From assembly GCA_009780515.1 (NCBI GenBank), contig WQZX01000008.1, positions 1 to 64,000 of the forward strand: a stretch of DNA of 64,000 nucleotides, in the 5' to 3' direction. This document shows, piece after piece, positions 45,401 through 52,227 of the stretch. How positions within the stretch are numbered: position 1 is the stretch's first letter; each line of letters begins with the position of its first letter. A program made the translations under genes and the position numbers. The notes beneath the pieces were generated by a model. The model saw nothing but the letters and a program-made list of their open reading frames with translations. It was not told the DNA's origin and did not search any database. Origin of the DNA: Nocardioidaceae bacterium. Lineage in GTDB: Bacteria; Actinomycetota; Actinomycetes; Propionibacteriales; Nocardioidaceae.

Positions 45401-45809
45401 AGTCGCTCGCGTGAACAGCGACCGGCTCATCGACGAGTTCGCCGTAGCGCCACAGCCTGAACTCGGTGCCGTTCGTGTGGAGCAGGTTCGGCAGTTCCTT
45501 CAGCCTCTGCCACTGGCGATAGTTGTGTGTCGAGGTCCCGTACGTGGACGGGTCCAGGCTTACTCCCGGAGCCTTCAACTCGATGTGCCCCACCAGCACC
45601 GAATTGACGCGAACCCCGAAGTCCGGGCGGACCGAGCCTTCGAGTTCAGCGACCTCGTTGTGGAGAACGACTGTGCGGTGGATGAGCCGCCCTGCAGCCT
45701 CAACGAGGTGTGTCACCGGTGTGACCAGGAGTGCCTCCCTCTCACCTGGTCCCGACAGGCGCTGCTGCGCCTCCCGCCCGTACTCAGCCACCACTTGGGC
45801 GAACGTCAT
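42489..45809 (-). CDS. Large restriction-modification protein: PD-(D/E)XK nuclease plus N6-adenine methylase
   Basis: About 1106 residues from the ATG at 45809 after AGGA. The N-terminus is a restriction-endonuclease-like domain: PDFG (62-65) and IELKAP with E77 and K79. A helical linker follows. The methylase holds SAM motif I DPAMGTGTY (372-380) and motif IV NPPY (493-496). The C-terminal 500 residues resemble the type ISP/IIG target-recognition region. Unlike classical type ISP enzymes it has no helicase domain, which fits a single-chain type IIG-like enzyme. Restriction activity is inferred. Confidence 0.85.
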   Translation of the reverse strand: MTFAQVVAEYGREAQQRLSGPGEREALLVTPVTHLVEAAGRLIHRTVVLHNEVAELEGSVRPDFGVRVNSVLVGHIELKAPGVSLDPSTYGTSTHNYRQWQRLKELPNLLHTNGTEFRLWRYGELVDEPVAVHASDLSRLAGTLTAPGRLELLVNAFLQWQPTPILTVPKLVETLAPLARLLREEVQDALTSERRAQKAGADPATLPFLGIRADWRKLLFPDAKDAEFSDGFAQTVVFALLLALSEGIDLEHNSIHDVAQQLEAHHTLMGRALNLLTEHVRNTPVWTAIEIISRVISATDWVRLNNRRSQNLYLHLYEDFLATYDPEKRRKSGSYYTPVPVVDAMVRLTNDALVQFMGRAQGLRHPSVTILDPAMGTGTYPLSVIRNVADAAASQYGPGAAPEAVTNVVERLYGIELQSGPFSVAELRVTSTLRDYGATLPADGLHLYVADTLEDPSVAGAEDLSYSAQLIAQQRTRANEMKREKNIQVCIGNPPYKDHAGGMGGWIENGTDPATGEHPLDAFKLPGNGKHERHLSNLYTYFWRWATWKVFESTNDPDVADGGNGIICFITATGYLAGPGFKGMREYLRRHCSHGWIINVTPEGKQPPSANAVFAIETPVAIAMFLRQDGTDSNVPADIQYIDIHGTRAEKFDELSRLTFTDERWRPVRDEWTAPFTPAQATGWDDYPAVDDLMPWRANGIMAGRGWIYAPSEDVLEQRLRDVINEDDPAKKSKKFKDGRDASLTKTKSPLPGPDTEQDTRTPFKNITMFTHASIVRCGFRAFDRQYVVADKRLMSQPSPQLWAARIPGQTFAIELHSEYPKSGPGLVYTDLIPDVHHFRGSGGGRAVPRLHPDGTANVATGLLDGLSQHYGQTVTADDLFAYIAGVAAHSGFVAQFDDELRTPGVRVPITADYTLWQRACELGRHAIWLHTYGKSGAHPDGYTDVRDPNIAIDHPVYQTAVGNVMPTGYAYDPSRRELKVGNGLWTGLAKEAVAYTVGGTVVLDSWLDYRKAVPSKRITSPLDEINTLQWPQEWSIELSELLSVLTQLVALEDDMTDLLDDILAAPLLSRTDLTDLGARWPQTENDHKPSLPVTGGLLDALNADE

Positions 45810-45957
45810 GGAGTTCCTGCTCTGCTCTCTGGACACCTGGCTACATCGGTTGACACGGCTCGCTTCTGTATCTGTCGGTGCTTGCCGACGTCAACCGCTC
45901 CTTACTCTAGGGAGCGCGCCCGGCGGAGTCCGGCGTTTCGGGCAGGGGCCGCGCGGG

Positions 45958-46122
45958 TCAGTTGAACTCGACCCGGAGGTAGCGGTTGGCGTCCACCTCG
46001 GGGCCGCAGGTCGGGCACACGTGGTAGGCGCTTCCGGGGATGCCCGTTGGGGTCTGGCACTGGGTTGGGAGGCTGACCTCGCCGCGTCCGAAGCAGGTAG
46101 GGCACTGGGGTTGTTGCGTCAT
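45958..46122 (-). CDS. Small zinc-ribbon protein
   Basis: A 54-residue protein from the ATG at 46122, preceded by GAGGAAA. It contains CPTCFGRGE and HVCPTCGPE, two CxxC pairs that would bind zinc as in DnaJ-type or ribbon proteins. It lies upstream of the restriction-methylase gene on the same strand. Confidence 0.6.
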   Translation of the reverse strand: MTQQPQCPTCFGRGEVSLPTQCQTPTGIPGSAYHVCPTCGPEVDANRYLRVEFN

Positions 46123-46216
46123 GAGGTTTCCTCGTTCTGGCACGGACTGGTTCCGCTACGCAGATGGGAAATCGACTGGAGCGAGGCGTCGCTGTACTCC
46201 CTCCCCCGCTGTCGGG

Positions 46217-46684
46217 TTAGCGCCGTCGGCGAGTGGCTGGGTCGCGGGTGTCAGGGAGGAGGTCGATGACCTTGGATTGGACGCGTTTGACGGCGCGCAT
46301 GAGGGCGTCGGTTTCGTCGCGGAGGTCTGCGCCGTCGGTGTTGTAGACGCGGGTGAGTTGCCCCATGAGCGGGGTGAGGCCGTGGACCAGTTCAAGGACT
46401 TCGTTGACGGCTCGCTTGGAGAGCACGACGTCGGGTGATGCTTCAAGTCGCGCGCGTTGTTTGGCGAGGTTTTCGCTCTTGCGACGACAGTCCGAGCAGA
46501 GGATGGCTCTGCCTTTCGGCGTGTTGTCGCAAGCCAGGCAGACCGGTGTTCCGTTGGGGCGGAGGCGTTGGCCGGGGAGGTTTGCCGGGTCGAGGCGGAG
46601 CCGCTCGATGGGCGTGTGTTGGACGTAGGGCCAGCGGGGGTCGTTCATGAGCGTTTCGCCGGTGACGATGTCGTCCGAACTCAC
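46217..46684 (-). CDS. Hypothetical cargo protein with Cys-rich centre
   Basis: A 155-residue protein starting at a GTG. It has a short CLACDNTPKGRAILCSDC zinc-ribbon-like segment (49-66), then a long basic/acidic helical region (about 70-145) likely coiled coil. It begins at the regulatory gap shared with the divergent transposition operon. Function unknown. Confidence 0.6.
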   Translation of the reverse strand: MSSDDIVTGETLMNDPRWPYVQHTPIERLRLDPANLPGQRLRPNGTPVCLACDNTPKGRAILCSDCRRKSENLAKQRARLEASPDVVLSKRAVNEVLELVHGLTPLMGQLTRVYNTDGADLRDETDALMRAVKRVQSKVIDLLPDTRDPATRRRR

Positions 46685-47075
46685 GTTGCTCCTTCGTTAG
46701 CGGGCTCTCCTGGTGGAGCCTCGGACAGATTGTGTCGGCGGCTCCGGGGTTTCGGAGCGTGAATCGGTCGACGTTTCGTCCGATTGAGGGTTGTCCTCGG
46801 ACAGGGTTCGTCTGGGGTCTTCCCTGTCACATCTGCCGGTCGACACGCTCTTTCTCGTGAGTCCCACCTGTCACTTGCGTATCAACTTCCCGGCCCCTCT
46901 TGAGACGTCGCCCGCTGCGACGTTACGGTCCGTCCAGTTCGAACACTTGTTCGATACAAGGAAGAAGGTTGACGTTGCGGCTCAGACCCACACCCGCTGT
47001 GAGTTCACTGCCCCGGTAACACCCGCCATGGGTTGTTCCGGGGTTCGCAAGCCACCCCGAGACAAGGACGACCCC
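46685..47075. promoter_or_regulatory. Leader/promoter region of the transposition operon with a perfect LexA box
   Basis: A 391-bp gap between divergent genes. It holds TCGAAC-ACTT-GTTCGA at 46939-46954, a 12/12 match to the actinobacterial LexA half-sites. It lies 121 bp before the TnsA-like start. TTGAGA upstream of the box is a possible -35 element, but I cannot fix a -10. No gene is credible here; the frame extending the TnsA-like ORF upstream has no start with a ribosome-binding site. Confidence 0.75.
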
Positions 47076-47684
47076 ATGGTTTTGAAGCACCACCACGCCG
47101 CCCGGCTCCACGCCGAAGCCGGACTGACCGGAACCGAGTTTCCGGCCCACGAATCAAACTGGCACCAGACCGTCGGACAGTTGGTTCACCACTGCTGCGC
47201 CGACCACGCCAACCTCCGCCACCTCCCAGCACACGAACTCGCTCAGCGCGTCATCGACTGGGCCTCGGTCAACGTCAAAGCCACCCGCACGTTGGGAAAC
47301 CTCGCGAAGGCCAGGGCAGCGATTGCCTCAAACGCGAACGTCTACCTCACCCGATACGCGCCAGGCCCCGACGCCCAGTTTCTCGGAGCCGAGATTCCCG
47401 TCGGCGATGGTCGTATCGACCTCGCCTGGTTCATCCCCGACTTCGGTGTTCTGGTTGATGAGTTGAAGACTGTCCGCCAGGTGCACATGCATGCCGACAA
47501 CCCCGGCATCACCCAATGTCACGGCTACGTGGACGCGGGGCTCGCCGAATGGGGCGACCTCTTCGCCGGAGTCCGCTACCTCCCGCTCTCCATTCCGTCA
47601 CAGGCACTGTTCTTCGCACCCGACCACGGCACACACACCCTGAGCCGGTACACCCCCGCCGATGTCATCCGGCAGGTCGCGTGA
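47076..47684 (+). CDS. tnsA: TnsA-like PD-(D/E)XK transposon end nuclease
   Basis: About 202 residues from the ATG at 47076. Restriction-endonuclease-like core: E106 in LGAEIPV, D115 in GRIDLAW, and E129-x-K131 in VDELKT, with Q147 in ITQCHGY. In Tn7, TnsA cuts the 5' strands at the transposon ends while TnsB cuts the 3' strands, giving cut-and-paste. This copy is shorter than Tn7 TnsA and has an extra helical N-terminus (1-85). It is directly followed by the TnsB-like gene (TGATG overlap). The identification rests on the fold and the operon. Confidence 0.8.
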   Translation: MVLKHHHAARLHAEAGLTGTEFPAHESNWHQTVGQLVHHCCADHANLRHLPAHELAQRVIDWASVNVKATRTLGNLAKARAAIASNANVYLTRYAPGPDAQFLGAEIPVGDGRIDLAWFIPDFGVLVDELKTVRQVHMHADNPGITQCHGYVDAGLAEWGDLFAGVRYLPLSIPSQALFFAPDHGTHTLSRYTPADVIRQVA

Positions 47685-49423
47685 TGGGACGGGGTGCGTA
47701 TTCGAAGCAGACCGGTCCTGACCGTGAGGTCATCGTGTCGGCGCTGCTGGGGTTCAGGGACACGCACAGCGGTGTCGTTCCGTCGCACGTGTACCAGCAG
47801 TACGCGGCCTTCACCGGCGTCGGTGAGCGCACCCTGCGGCGTTGGGTCGCGAACGCCATCCCGTTGCTTGATGTCGCCAAGAAGGAGCGTGTGCCGGTCG
47901 GGTCGCTACTCGTGAAGGGCCGGGAGTCGTTCACCATCACCGAGGAACACCTCGTGGCGATTCGGTCCCACTTGAATCTGACCAAGGCACACGAAGACCT
48001 GTTCCCGCCTGAGAGGAAGGGCGAGCCGGGATGGGTGTCCTATCCGACGTTCGCTCGCGCGTTCAAGGCCGTCCCGGCGTCGATTCGCGAAGGCATCCTG
48101 AACGGGTGGGACGCCATGTCGAAGCACGGCGTCTACCTGTCGATGACGGCCCCGCACCGCAACCACACGTGGCACCTTGACCACACCGAAGTCGACGCAT
48201 GGGTGCATCTCGGTCGAAGCCAGATTCTGCGTCCGTGGGCCTCGATTGTCCGCGACGGGGCCACCGGCATGAAGTTGGCAGCCGTCGCCTACCAGGGTCG
48301 CCCGAACGAGGACTCCATCTGTGACCTCCTGGCGACTGCAGCCCGGATGCGCACCTACAAGACCCGTGACGGCCAGCGGGTCGAGGTGGGTGGGCTGCCG
48401 GTCCAGTTGGTGCTCGACAACGCACACGAACATTTCGCTGAAGCCGTCATGCGGGGAGCGATGATGCTCGGCGTCGTTTTCAACCCCACGAAGGCGTACT
48501 ACAAGCATCAAAACGGCCCAGCGGAGTCAACGTTCTCCAAACTCAACGAGCAGTTGCTGAAAGGGATGCCGGGCTACACGAAGGGCGGAGTCGCCGACGA
48601 CGGCCAGCCACTGATTGCCAAGAAGTACGCCCACGAGGTGGACCCCGCCGACGTCATGCAAATGGAGACGTTCCAGAAGGCGCTCGACACGTGGGTGACC
48701 AAGGGCAACGAGACGGGCACCATGCACCGTCTTGGAGACCAGACCCCGGTCGAGGCGTGGGCCAACGACCCGACGCCGATTCGCCGCACTCCGCCGGAGA
48801 CCACTCGCGCGATGATGCTGCGGGCCTCGAAGGGGCACGCCATCAACACCGAAGGCATCCGGTTCAGGCGCGTCAACTACGTCGCACCCGAGTTGAACTA
48901 CTACCGCGACAAGGGCTTGCGGGTCGAAGTCCGCTACCTCAAACGAGAAGAGCGGTTCATCGAGGTCTTCTACGAAGGCCAATGGGTGTGCACGGCCACC
49001 GACCGCGAACTGCTCACCCCCGCCCAGAAGCAAGCACTCCTGGAGAACCGGGAACGTGACCTCGCCCTCGTCAAGCGCATCAACCACGCCGCGAACCAGG
49101 ACCGCAAGCACCGCCACCTCGCAGGCGAAAACTCGGCCTACGACGAGAACGACGACACGGATACGACTGAGGGCTACGAGTCCGTGGACGAGACCGTCGC
49201 CTCCGTCACCAATCTCGACACACGCCGTCCTGCAGCCAACCCCGAGCCGCCCGTCCACGAACGTCAAGACCCCACGACACCGACGCAACGCAAGAAGCGC
49301 TCCCCTGCCCCAGCGCAGAAGGAGGCGGCATCAAGGCGGACCGCGAAGAAAGAAGACAAGCAGTACGAACGCATCGCCCGTAGGCCCGGCTCGAACTTCG
49401 GAGAAGAAGGAGAAGACCAGTGA
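47684..49423 (+). CDS. tnsB: TnsB-like DDE transposase (rve integrase fold)
   Basis: About 579 residues. An N-terminal HTH region (35-60, GVGERTLRRWVANA) and a second DNA-binding part precede the RNase-H-like core with D166 (HLDHTEVD), D245 (LVLDNAHEH) and E281 (NGPAESTF). A Mu-type beta-barrel follows (LRVEVRYLKREERFIEVFYEGQWV). The tail (480-579) is polar and basic, probably the TnsC-contacting tail. It would cleave and join the 3' ends at the TG/CA termini and bind the 16-17-bp repeats at 52134-52215. It overlaps the TnsC-like gene (GTGA). Confidence 0.9.
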   Translation: MGRGAYSKQTGPDREVIVSALLGFRDTHSGVVPSHVYQQYAAFTGVGERTLRRWVANAIPLLDVAKKERVPVGSLLVKGRESFTITEEHLVAIRSHLNLTKAHEDLFPPERKGEPGWVSYPTFARAFKAVPASIREGILNGWDAMSKHGVYLSMTAPHRNHTWHLDHTEVDAWVHLGRSQILRPWASIVRDGATGMKLAAVAYQGRPNEDSICDLLATAARMRTYKTRDGQRVEVGGLPVQLVLDNAHEHFAEAVMRGAMMLGVVFNPTKAYYKHQNGPAESTFSKLNEQLLKGMPGYTKGGVADDGQPLIAKKYAHEVDPADVMQMETFQKALDTWVTKGNETGTMHRLGDQTPVEAWANDPTPIRRTPPETTRAMMLRASKGHAINTEGIRFRRVNYVAPELNYYRDKGLRVEVRYLKREERFIEVFYEGQWVCTATDRELLTPAQKQALLENRERDLALVKRINHAANQDRKHRHLAGENSAYDENDDTDTTEGYESVDETVASVTNLDTRRPAANPEPPVHERQDPTTPTQRKKRSPAPAQKEAASRRTAKKEDKQYERIARRPGSNFGEEGEDQ

Positions 49424-50208
49424 GGTCAACCCCTGAGCAGCGTCGCCGCAACGACCTGTGGGACCTAGGCAACCTCGTCCTGCCGCCCCGCCTGGAACTA
49501 GACCACCCGCTCGTCAAGACCCCGTCGTTCAAGCGTGCTCAGGCAAACATGAACGCCATCCTCAAGCGGGACCGTATGGGCATCCTCGACGGCCCGCCCG
49601 GAACCGGGAAGACCACGTTCGCTCAATGGGCCGCAGAGAAAGCCGACCGGCCCTCCGTCATCGTCGCCATGCCCGAGAACCCGCACCCGACCGACATTCT
49701 GCGGCTCTCCATCGTCGCGTTGACCGGCCAGAACCCCGTCTCCGTCGACAAGGTGCCACTGTCCTCAGAACTCGTCGATGTGCTCGCCGACTGGCAAGGG
49801 CTACTCATCATCGACGAAGTGCAGAACGTCGGACTCCAAGGGCTCACCCAGTTGCGGTACGTCCACGACATCATTCGTCCCAAAGTGCCGTTCCTTCTCG
49901 TCGGCTACGGCGCGCTCACCACGGTCGCCACCAACGCACCTCTGTCCGAACGCATCAAGAACCGCACCCGGTTCAAGCGGCTCGACCTCGACGACGTGTT
50001 CACCGCCGTCCGCATCATCGCCCCACACCTCGCCGAAACTCCCGACGACGTACTCCGGTACGCCGACGACACCTACGGCCTGGGCATCCTGCGCCGGTGG
50101 GTCAACGTGCTCGAACACTGGACCGACTGGGAACTCGACAAACCGACTCGTGCTGACGTCGACGACGCCGTCCTCTCCATCACCGGCGGCAGCGAGGACG
50201 CAGCATGA
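49420..50208 (+). CDS. tnsC: TnsC-like AAA+ regulator ATPase
   Basis: A 262-residue ATPase starting at a GTG after AAGGAGAAG. Walker A GPPGTGKT (58-65) and Walker B LLIIDEVQN (128-136) match TnsC/TniB/MuB-type regulators. In Tn7 it forms a filament on target DNA that recruits TnsAB and provides target immunity. It is much shorter than Tn7 TnsC (555 residues), closer to TniB or IstB size. Coupled to both neighbours by 4-bp overlaps. Confidence 0.88.
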   Translation: MRSTPEQRRRNDLWDLGNLVLPPRLELDHPLVKTPSFKRAQANMNAILKRDRMGILDGPPGTGKTTFAQWAAEKADRPSVIVAMPENPHPTDILRLSIVALTGQNPVSVDKVPLSSELVDVLADWQGLLIIDEVQNVGLQGLTQLRYVHDIIRPKVPFLLVGYGALTTVATNAPLSERIKNRTRFKRLDLDDVFTAVRIIAPHLAETPDDVLRYADDTYGLGILRRWVNVLEHWTDWELDKPTRADVDDAVLSITGGSEDAA

Positions 50209-51371
50209 ACGTCCACTACTACTCCGCACCCAAGGGCTACGAGCCCGACCCGTTCGTCGACCCCGTACCGATGCCCACGCCGTCGATGCGACTCATCACG
50301 CCACCGTCCTACAAGACCGAACACGTACTCGCCGCCGCACTCTGCCGAGCCCTCAACCTCACCCGCACCGAGTTCACCAAAGCGCTCTCCCTCGACCGGC
50401 TCTACACCCACGCCACCGCATGGGCCCTCGCCCACCACATCGAAGACATCTACGTAGCGCACAGCGAAGACCTCACCCGCGACGGAGTCCTCCTACTCCT
50501 CGACTACGCCACCACCATCGGAGCCCAACTCCACCTCGTGTTCGCCCACGCCCAAGCCGTCACCCACACACCCCTGCTGCTCAAGTTCGGCGCACAACAC
50601 CAGGACTGGAACCAACTACCAGACGCGCTCCGTCAACCCCCACCAACGACCGATACCGAGGCCCCCAAAGCCGACCCGCTCGACAACATCGAACTCCCCG
50701 CCGACCACTGGCCCACCTTCCGCGCCGCCTACCACGACGCCCTCAACCCCGACCAGGTCGCAATCCTCGACCACATCTACCTCGACGCCTACGCCACCGC
50801 CCGCGCGTCCAAAGCCCACACCCGAGACACCATCGAAACGCTCGGCGGACACCTCTGGAACCAACACGGCATCCACCCCGTCGCCCAAACCGTCACCAAC
50901 AAAGCCCTCCAAGCCGCCCTCTTCCGCAACGGCTACAACATCAAACTCGACCTCACCCACTGGACCCGACGACTCCACCAACACCACGTCAACGTCCTCA
51001 CCCCCAGCCACTACAAAGCGCTCGCCACCTACGCCGACCCATGGCGCTCCGCCGCCACCGTCCTCCACGCCCACCACCTCCCCACCGAAACACTCGCCAC
51101 CCTCACCTGCGGAGACACCAACGCGAACGGGCAACTCCCCCAACTCCAACTCATCCCCGAAGCAGCCGTCATCGTCGCCGCCCAACGCTGGAACCGACTC
51201 ACCACCGGCGACCCCACCACACCCCTCTTCGACACCGACCTCATCACCATCCGCCGAGGCATCCGCGCCGTCGTCGCCGAACTCAACCTCCCCATCCAGA
51301 CCTACTGGCGCATCGAAGGCCCCAAGAACAGCGCCAAACCCTCCGTCACCATCGAACGGATAACCACATGA
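50205..51371 (+). CDS. Unrecognised transposition-operon protein, candidate target selector
   Basis: A 388-residue protein, coupled to tnsC (ATGA). It begins with NVHYYSAPKGYEPDPFVDPVPMPTPSMRL split by prolines, then helical modules (LAAALCRALNLTRTEFTKALSLDRLY at about 42-66, and DTIETLGGHLWNQHGIHP). Only two cysteines are present, so the zinc ribbon of TniQ/TnsD is absent. The position after tnsC is where TniQ or TnsD is normally found. I infer it may recognise target DNA. Base composition is notably skewed to C on the coding strand. Confidence 0.7.
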   Translation: MNVHYYSAPKGYEPDPFVDPVPMPTPSMRLITPPSYKTEHVLAAALCRALNLTRTEFTKALSLDRLYTHATAWALAHHIEDIYVAHSEDLTRDGVLLLLDYATTIGAQLHLVFAHAQAVTHTPLLLKFGAQHQDWNQLPDALRQPPPTTDTEAPKADPLDNIELPADHWPTFRAAYHDALNPDQVAILDHIYLDAYATARASKAHTRDTIETLGGHLWNQHGIHPVAQTVTNKALQAALFRNGYNIKLDLTHWTRRLHQHHVNVLTPSHYKALATYADPWRSAATVLHAHHLPTETLATLTCGDTNANGQLPQLQLIPEAAVIVAAQRWNRLTTGDPTTPLFDTDLITIRRGIRAVVAELNLPIQTYWRIEGPKNSAKPSVTIERITT

Positions 51372-52060
51372 CCCGCGCACGCCACCCCATCAACCGAGAC
51401 CTCATCACCGAACGCATGAACCAACTCGGCTACACCGAACGCTCAGTCATCCGCGACGCAGACCAAAAACCCAACGCATTCCGCACCGCCCGCCGCGAAG
51501 GCTGGATACCCGGCTCCACCACCCTCAACGAACTCCACAACCTCGCCGACCACCTCGCCGTCAGCATCGGCGACCTACTCGACGAAACCCCACCCACCAA
51601 CAAACCCACCCGCGACGAAGCAAACAGCGACGCCGAGGCCGTCATCCCCATCCTCATCGCCCTCAAGAACGCCATCCCCGCCACCAACCTCGCCAAAGGA
51701 TTCGACTGGGACCGCCAACGCCTCCACGCCTGCCTCGCAGCCATACCCGCCAACCTCACCGGCACCGGCATGCGCTACCTCGAAAACCAGGGCAACATCC
51801 GCATCATCGCCACCTACGTCACCGACGAAGAAACACTCCGCAACATCCGCCGCGTCCGCACCATGAACTACCAACTCAACTCCACCGAAGCCACCCTCCT
51901 CACCAAACTCATCAACGGCACCAACGTCCAAGACCGCATGAGCAGCAACGCCACCAAAACCAGCCTCGGCGCACTCAAGAACCTCGGCCTCATCGCCCTC
52001 GACGACAACGCCATCTACCAACCCACCAACACCATCCGACTCGCACTCCCCGACCTCTAA
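51368..52060 (+). CDS. HTH protein at the end of the transposition operon
   Basis: A 230-residue protein overlapping its upstream neighbour (ATGA). Residues 10-70 look like a Cro/C1-type helix-turn-helix with a variant second helix (LITERMNQLGYTERSVIRDAD, then LADHLAVSIGDLLDE). A second winged-helix-type part ends the protein (EATLLTKLINGTNV, TKTSLGALKNLGLIAL). It may bind target DNA or regulate the operon. Not recognised beyond the folds. Confidence 0.65.
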   Translation: MTRARHPINRDLITERMNQLGYTERSVIRDADQKPNAFRTARREGWIPGSTTLNELHNLADHLAVSIGDLLDETPPTNKPTRDEANSDAEAVIPILIALKNAIPATNLAKGFDWDRQRLHACLAAIPANLTGTGMRYLENQGNIRIIATYVTDEETLRNIRRVRTMNYQLNSTEATLLTKLINGTNVQDRMSSNATKTSLGALKNLGLIALDDNAIYQPTNTIRLALPDL

Positions 52061-52066
52061 ACCCCA

Positions 52067-52117
52067 CAAAACGCGAAGGGCTCCACACCGTTTCCGGTGT
52101 GGAGCCCTTCGCGTTTT
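52067..52117 (+). terminator. Strong terminator of the transposition operon
   Basis: A perfect 24-bp stem (52067-52090 with 52095-52117/8) with a TTTC loop; the right arm ends GCGTTTT. It begins 6 bp after the last operon gene and lies just inside the right transposon end, preventing transcription into nrdJ in the antisense direction. Confidence 0.85.
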
Positions 52118-52133
52118 CAGGCCACCCTCACGA

Positions 52134-52222
52134 TGCCAAACCGCGAGAACAAGCCCTGCCAATCTCGTGAGAACCGACTGCCAATCCGCGAGAATCCGCT
52201 GCCAAACTCACGAGACTCGGCA
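52134..52222. repeat. Right end: four phased transposase-binding repeats and terminal repeat
   Basis: Repeats: TGCCAAACCGCGAGAA (52134), TGCCAATCTCGTGAGAA (52157), TGCCAATCCGCGAGAA (52179) and TGCCAAACTCACGAGA (52200). Start-to-start spacing is 23, 22 and 21 bp, two helical turns. Tn7 likewise has four overlapping 22-bp TnsB sites in its right end. The terminal repeat is 52210-52222, ending in CA. Confidence 0.88.
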
Positions 52223-52227
52223 TCAGC
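52223..52227. repeat. Right copy of the target site duplication (TCAGC)
   Basis: TCAGC follows the right CA terminus and equals 29686-29690. Its first three bases are the nrdJ stop codon on the minus strand. The following TGC also matches the first bases of the left end by chance, so the repeat could be read as 8 bp; the terminal repeats fix it at 5 bp. Confidence 0.88.

Larger units (their letters stand above)
29691..52222 (+). mobile_element. Complete Tn7-like transposon inserted at the nrdJ 3' end, carrying Wadjet and a restriction-methylase
   Basis: A 22,532-bp element. It begins TG (29691) and ends CA (52222). The terminal 13 bp are TGCCGAATCTCGT on the left and TGCCGAGTCTCGT (complement) on the right, one mismatch. 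It is flanked by identical TCAGC duplications. The right end carries four phased repeats starting at 52134, 52157, 52179 and 52200. The transposition operon (TnsA-, TnsB- and TnsC-like plus two unknown genes) reads towards the right end, as in Tn7. Cargo: Zn-ribbon membrane protein, JetABCD, XRE-DUF488, an ImmA/IrrE module and a large restriction-methylase. The insertion regenerates the nrdJ stop codon. I know of no description of a Tn7-like element using nrdJ, but could not search. Confidence 0.92.

Noticed and set aside
46791..47075. Upstream extension of the TnsA-like frame by 95 codons
   Set aside because: No supported start; the sequence holds the LexA box and reads as a leader. ATG 47076 fits the domain boundary.
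50205..51371. TniQ assignment for the gene after tnsC
   Set aside because: Position fits, but no TniQ zinc ribbon or recognisable core is visible, so it is left unnamed.
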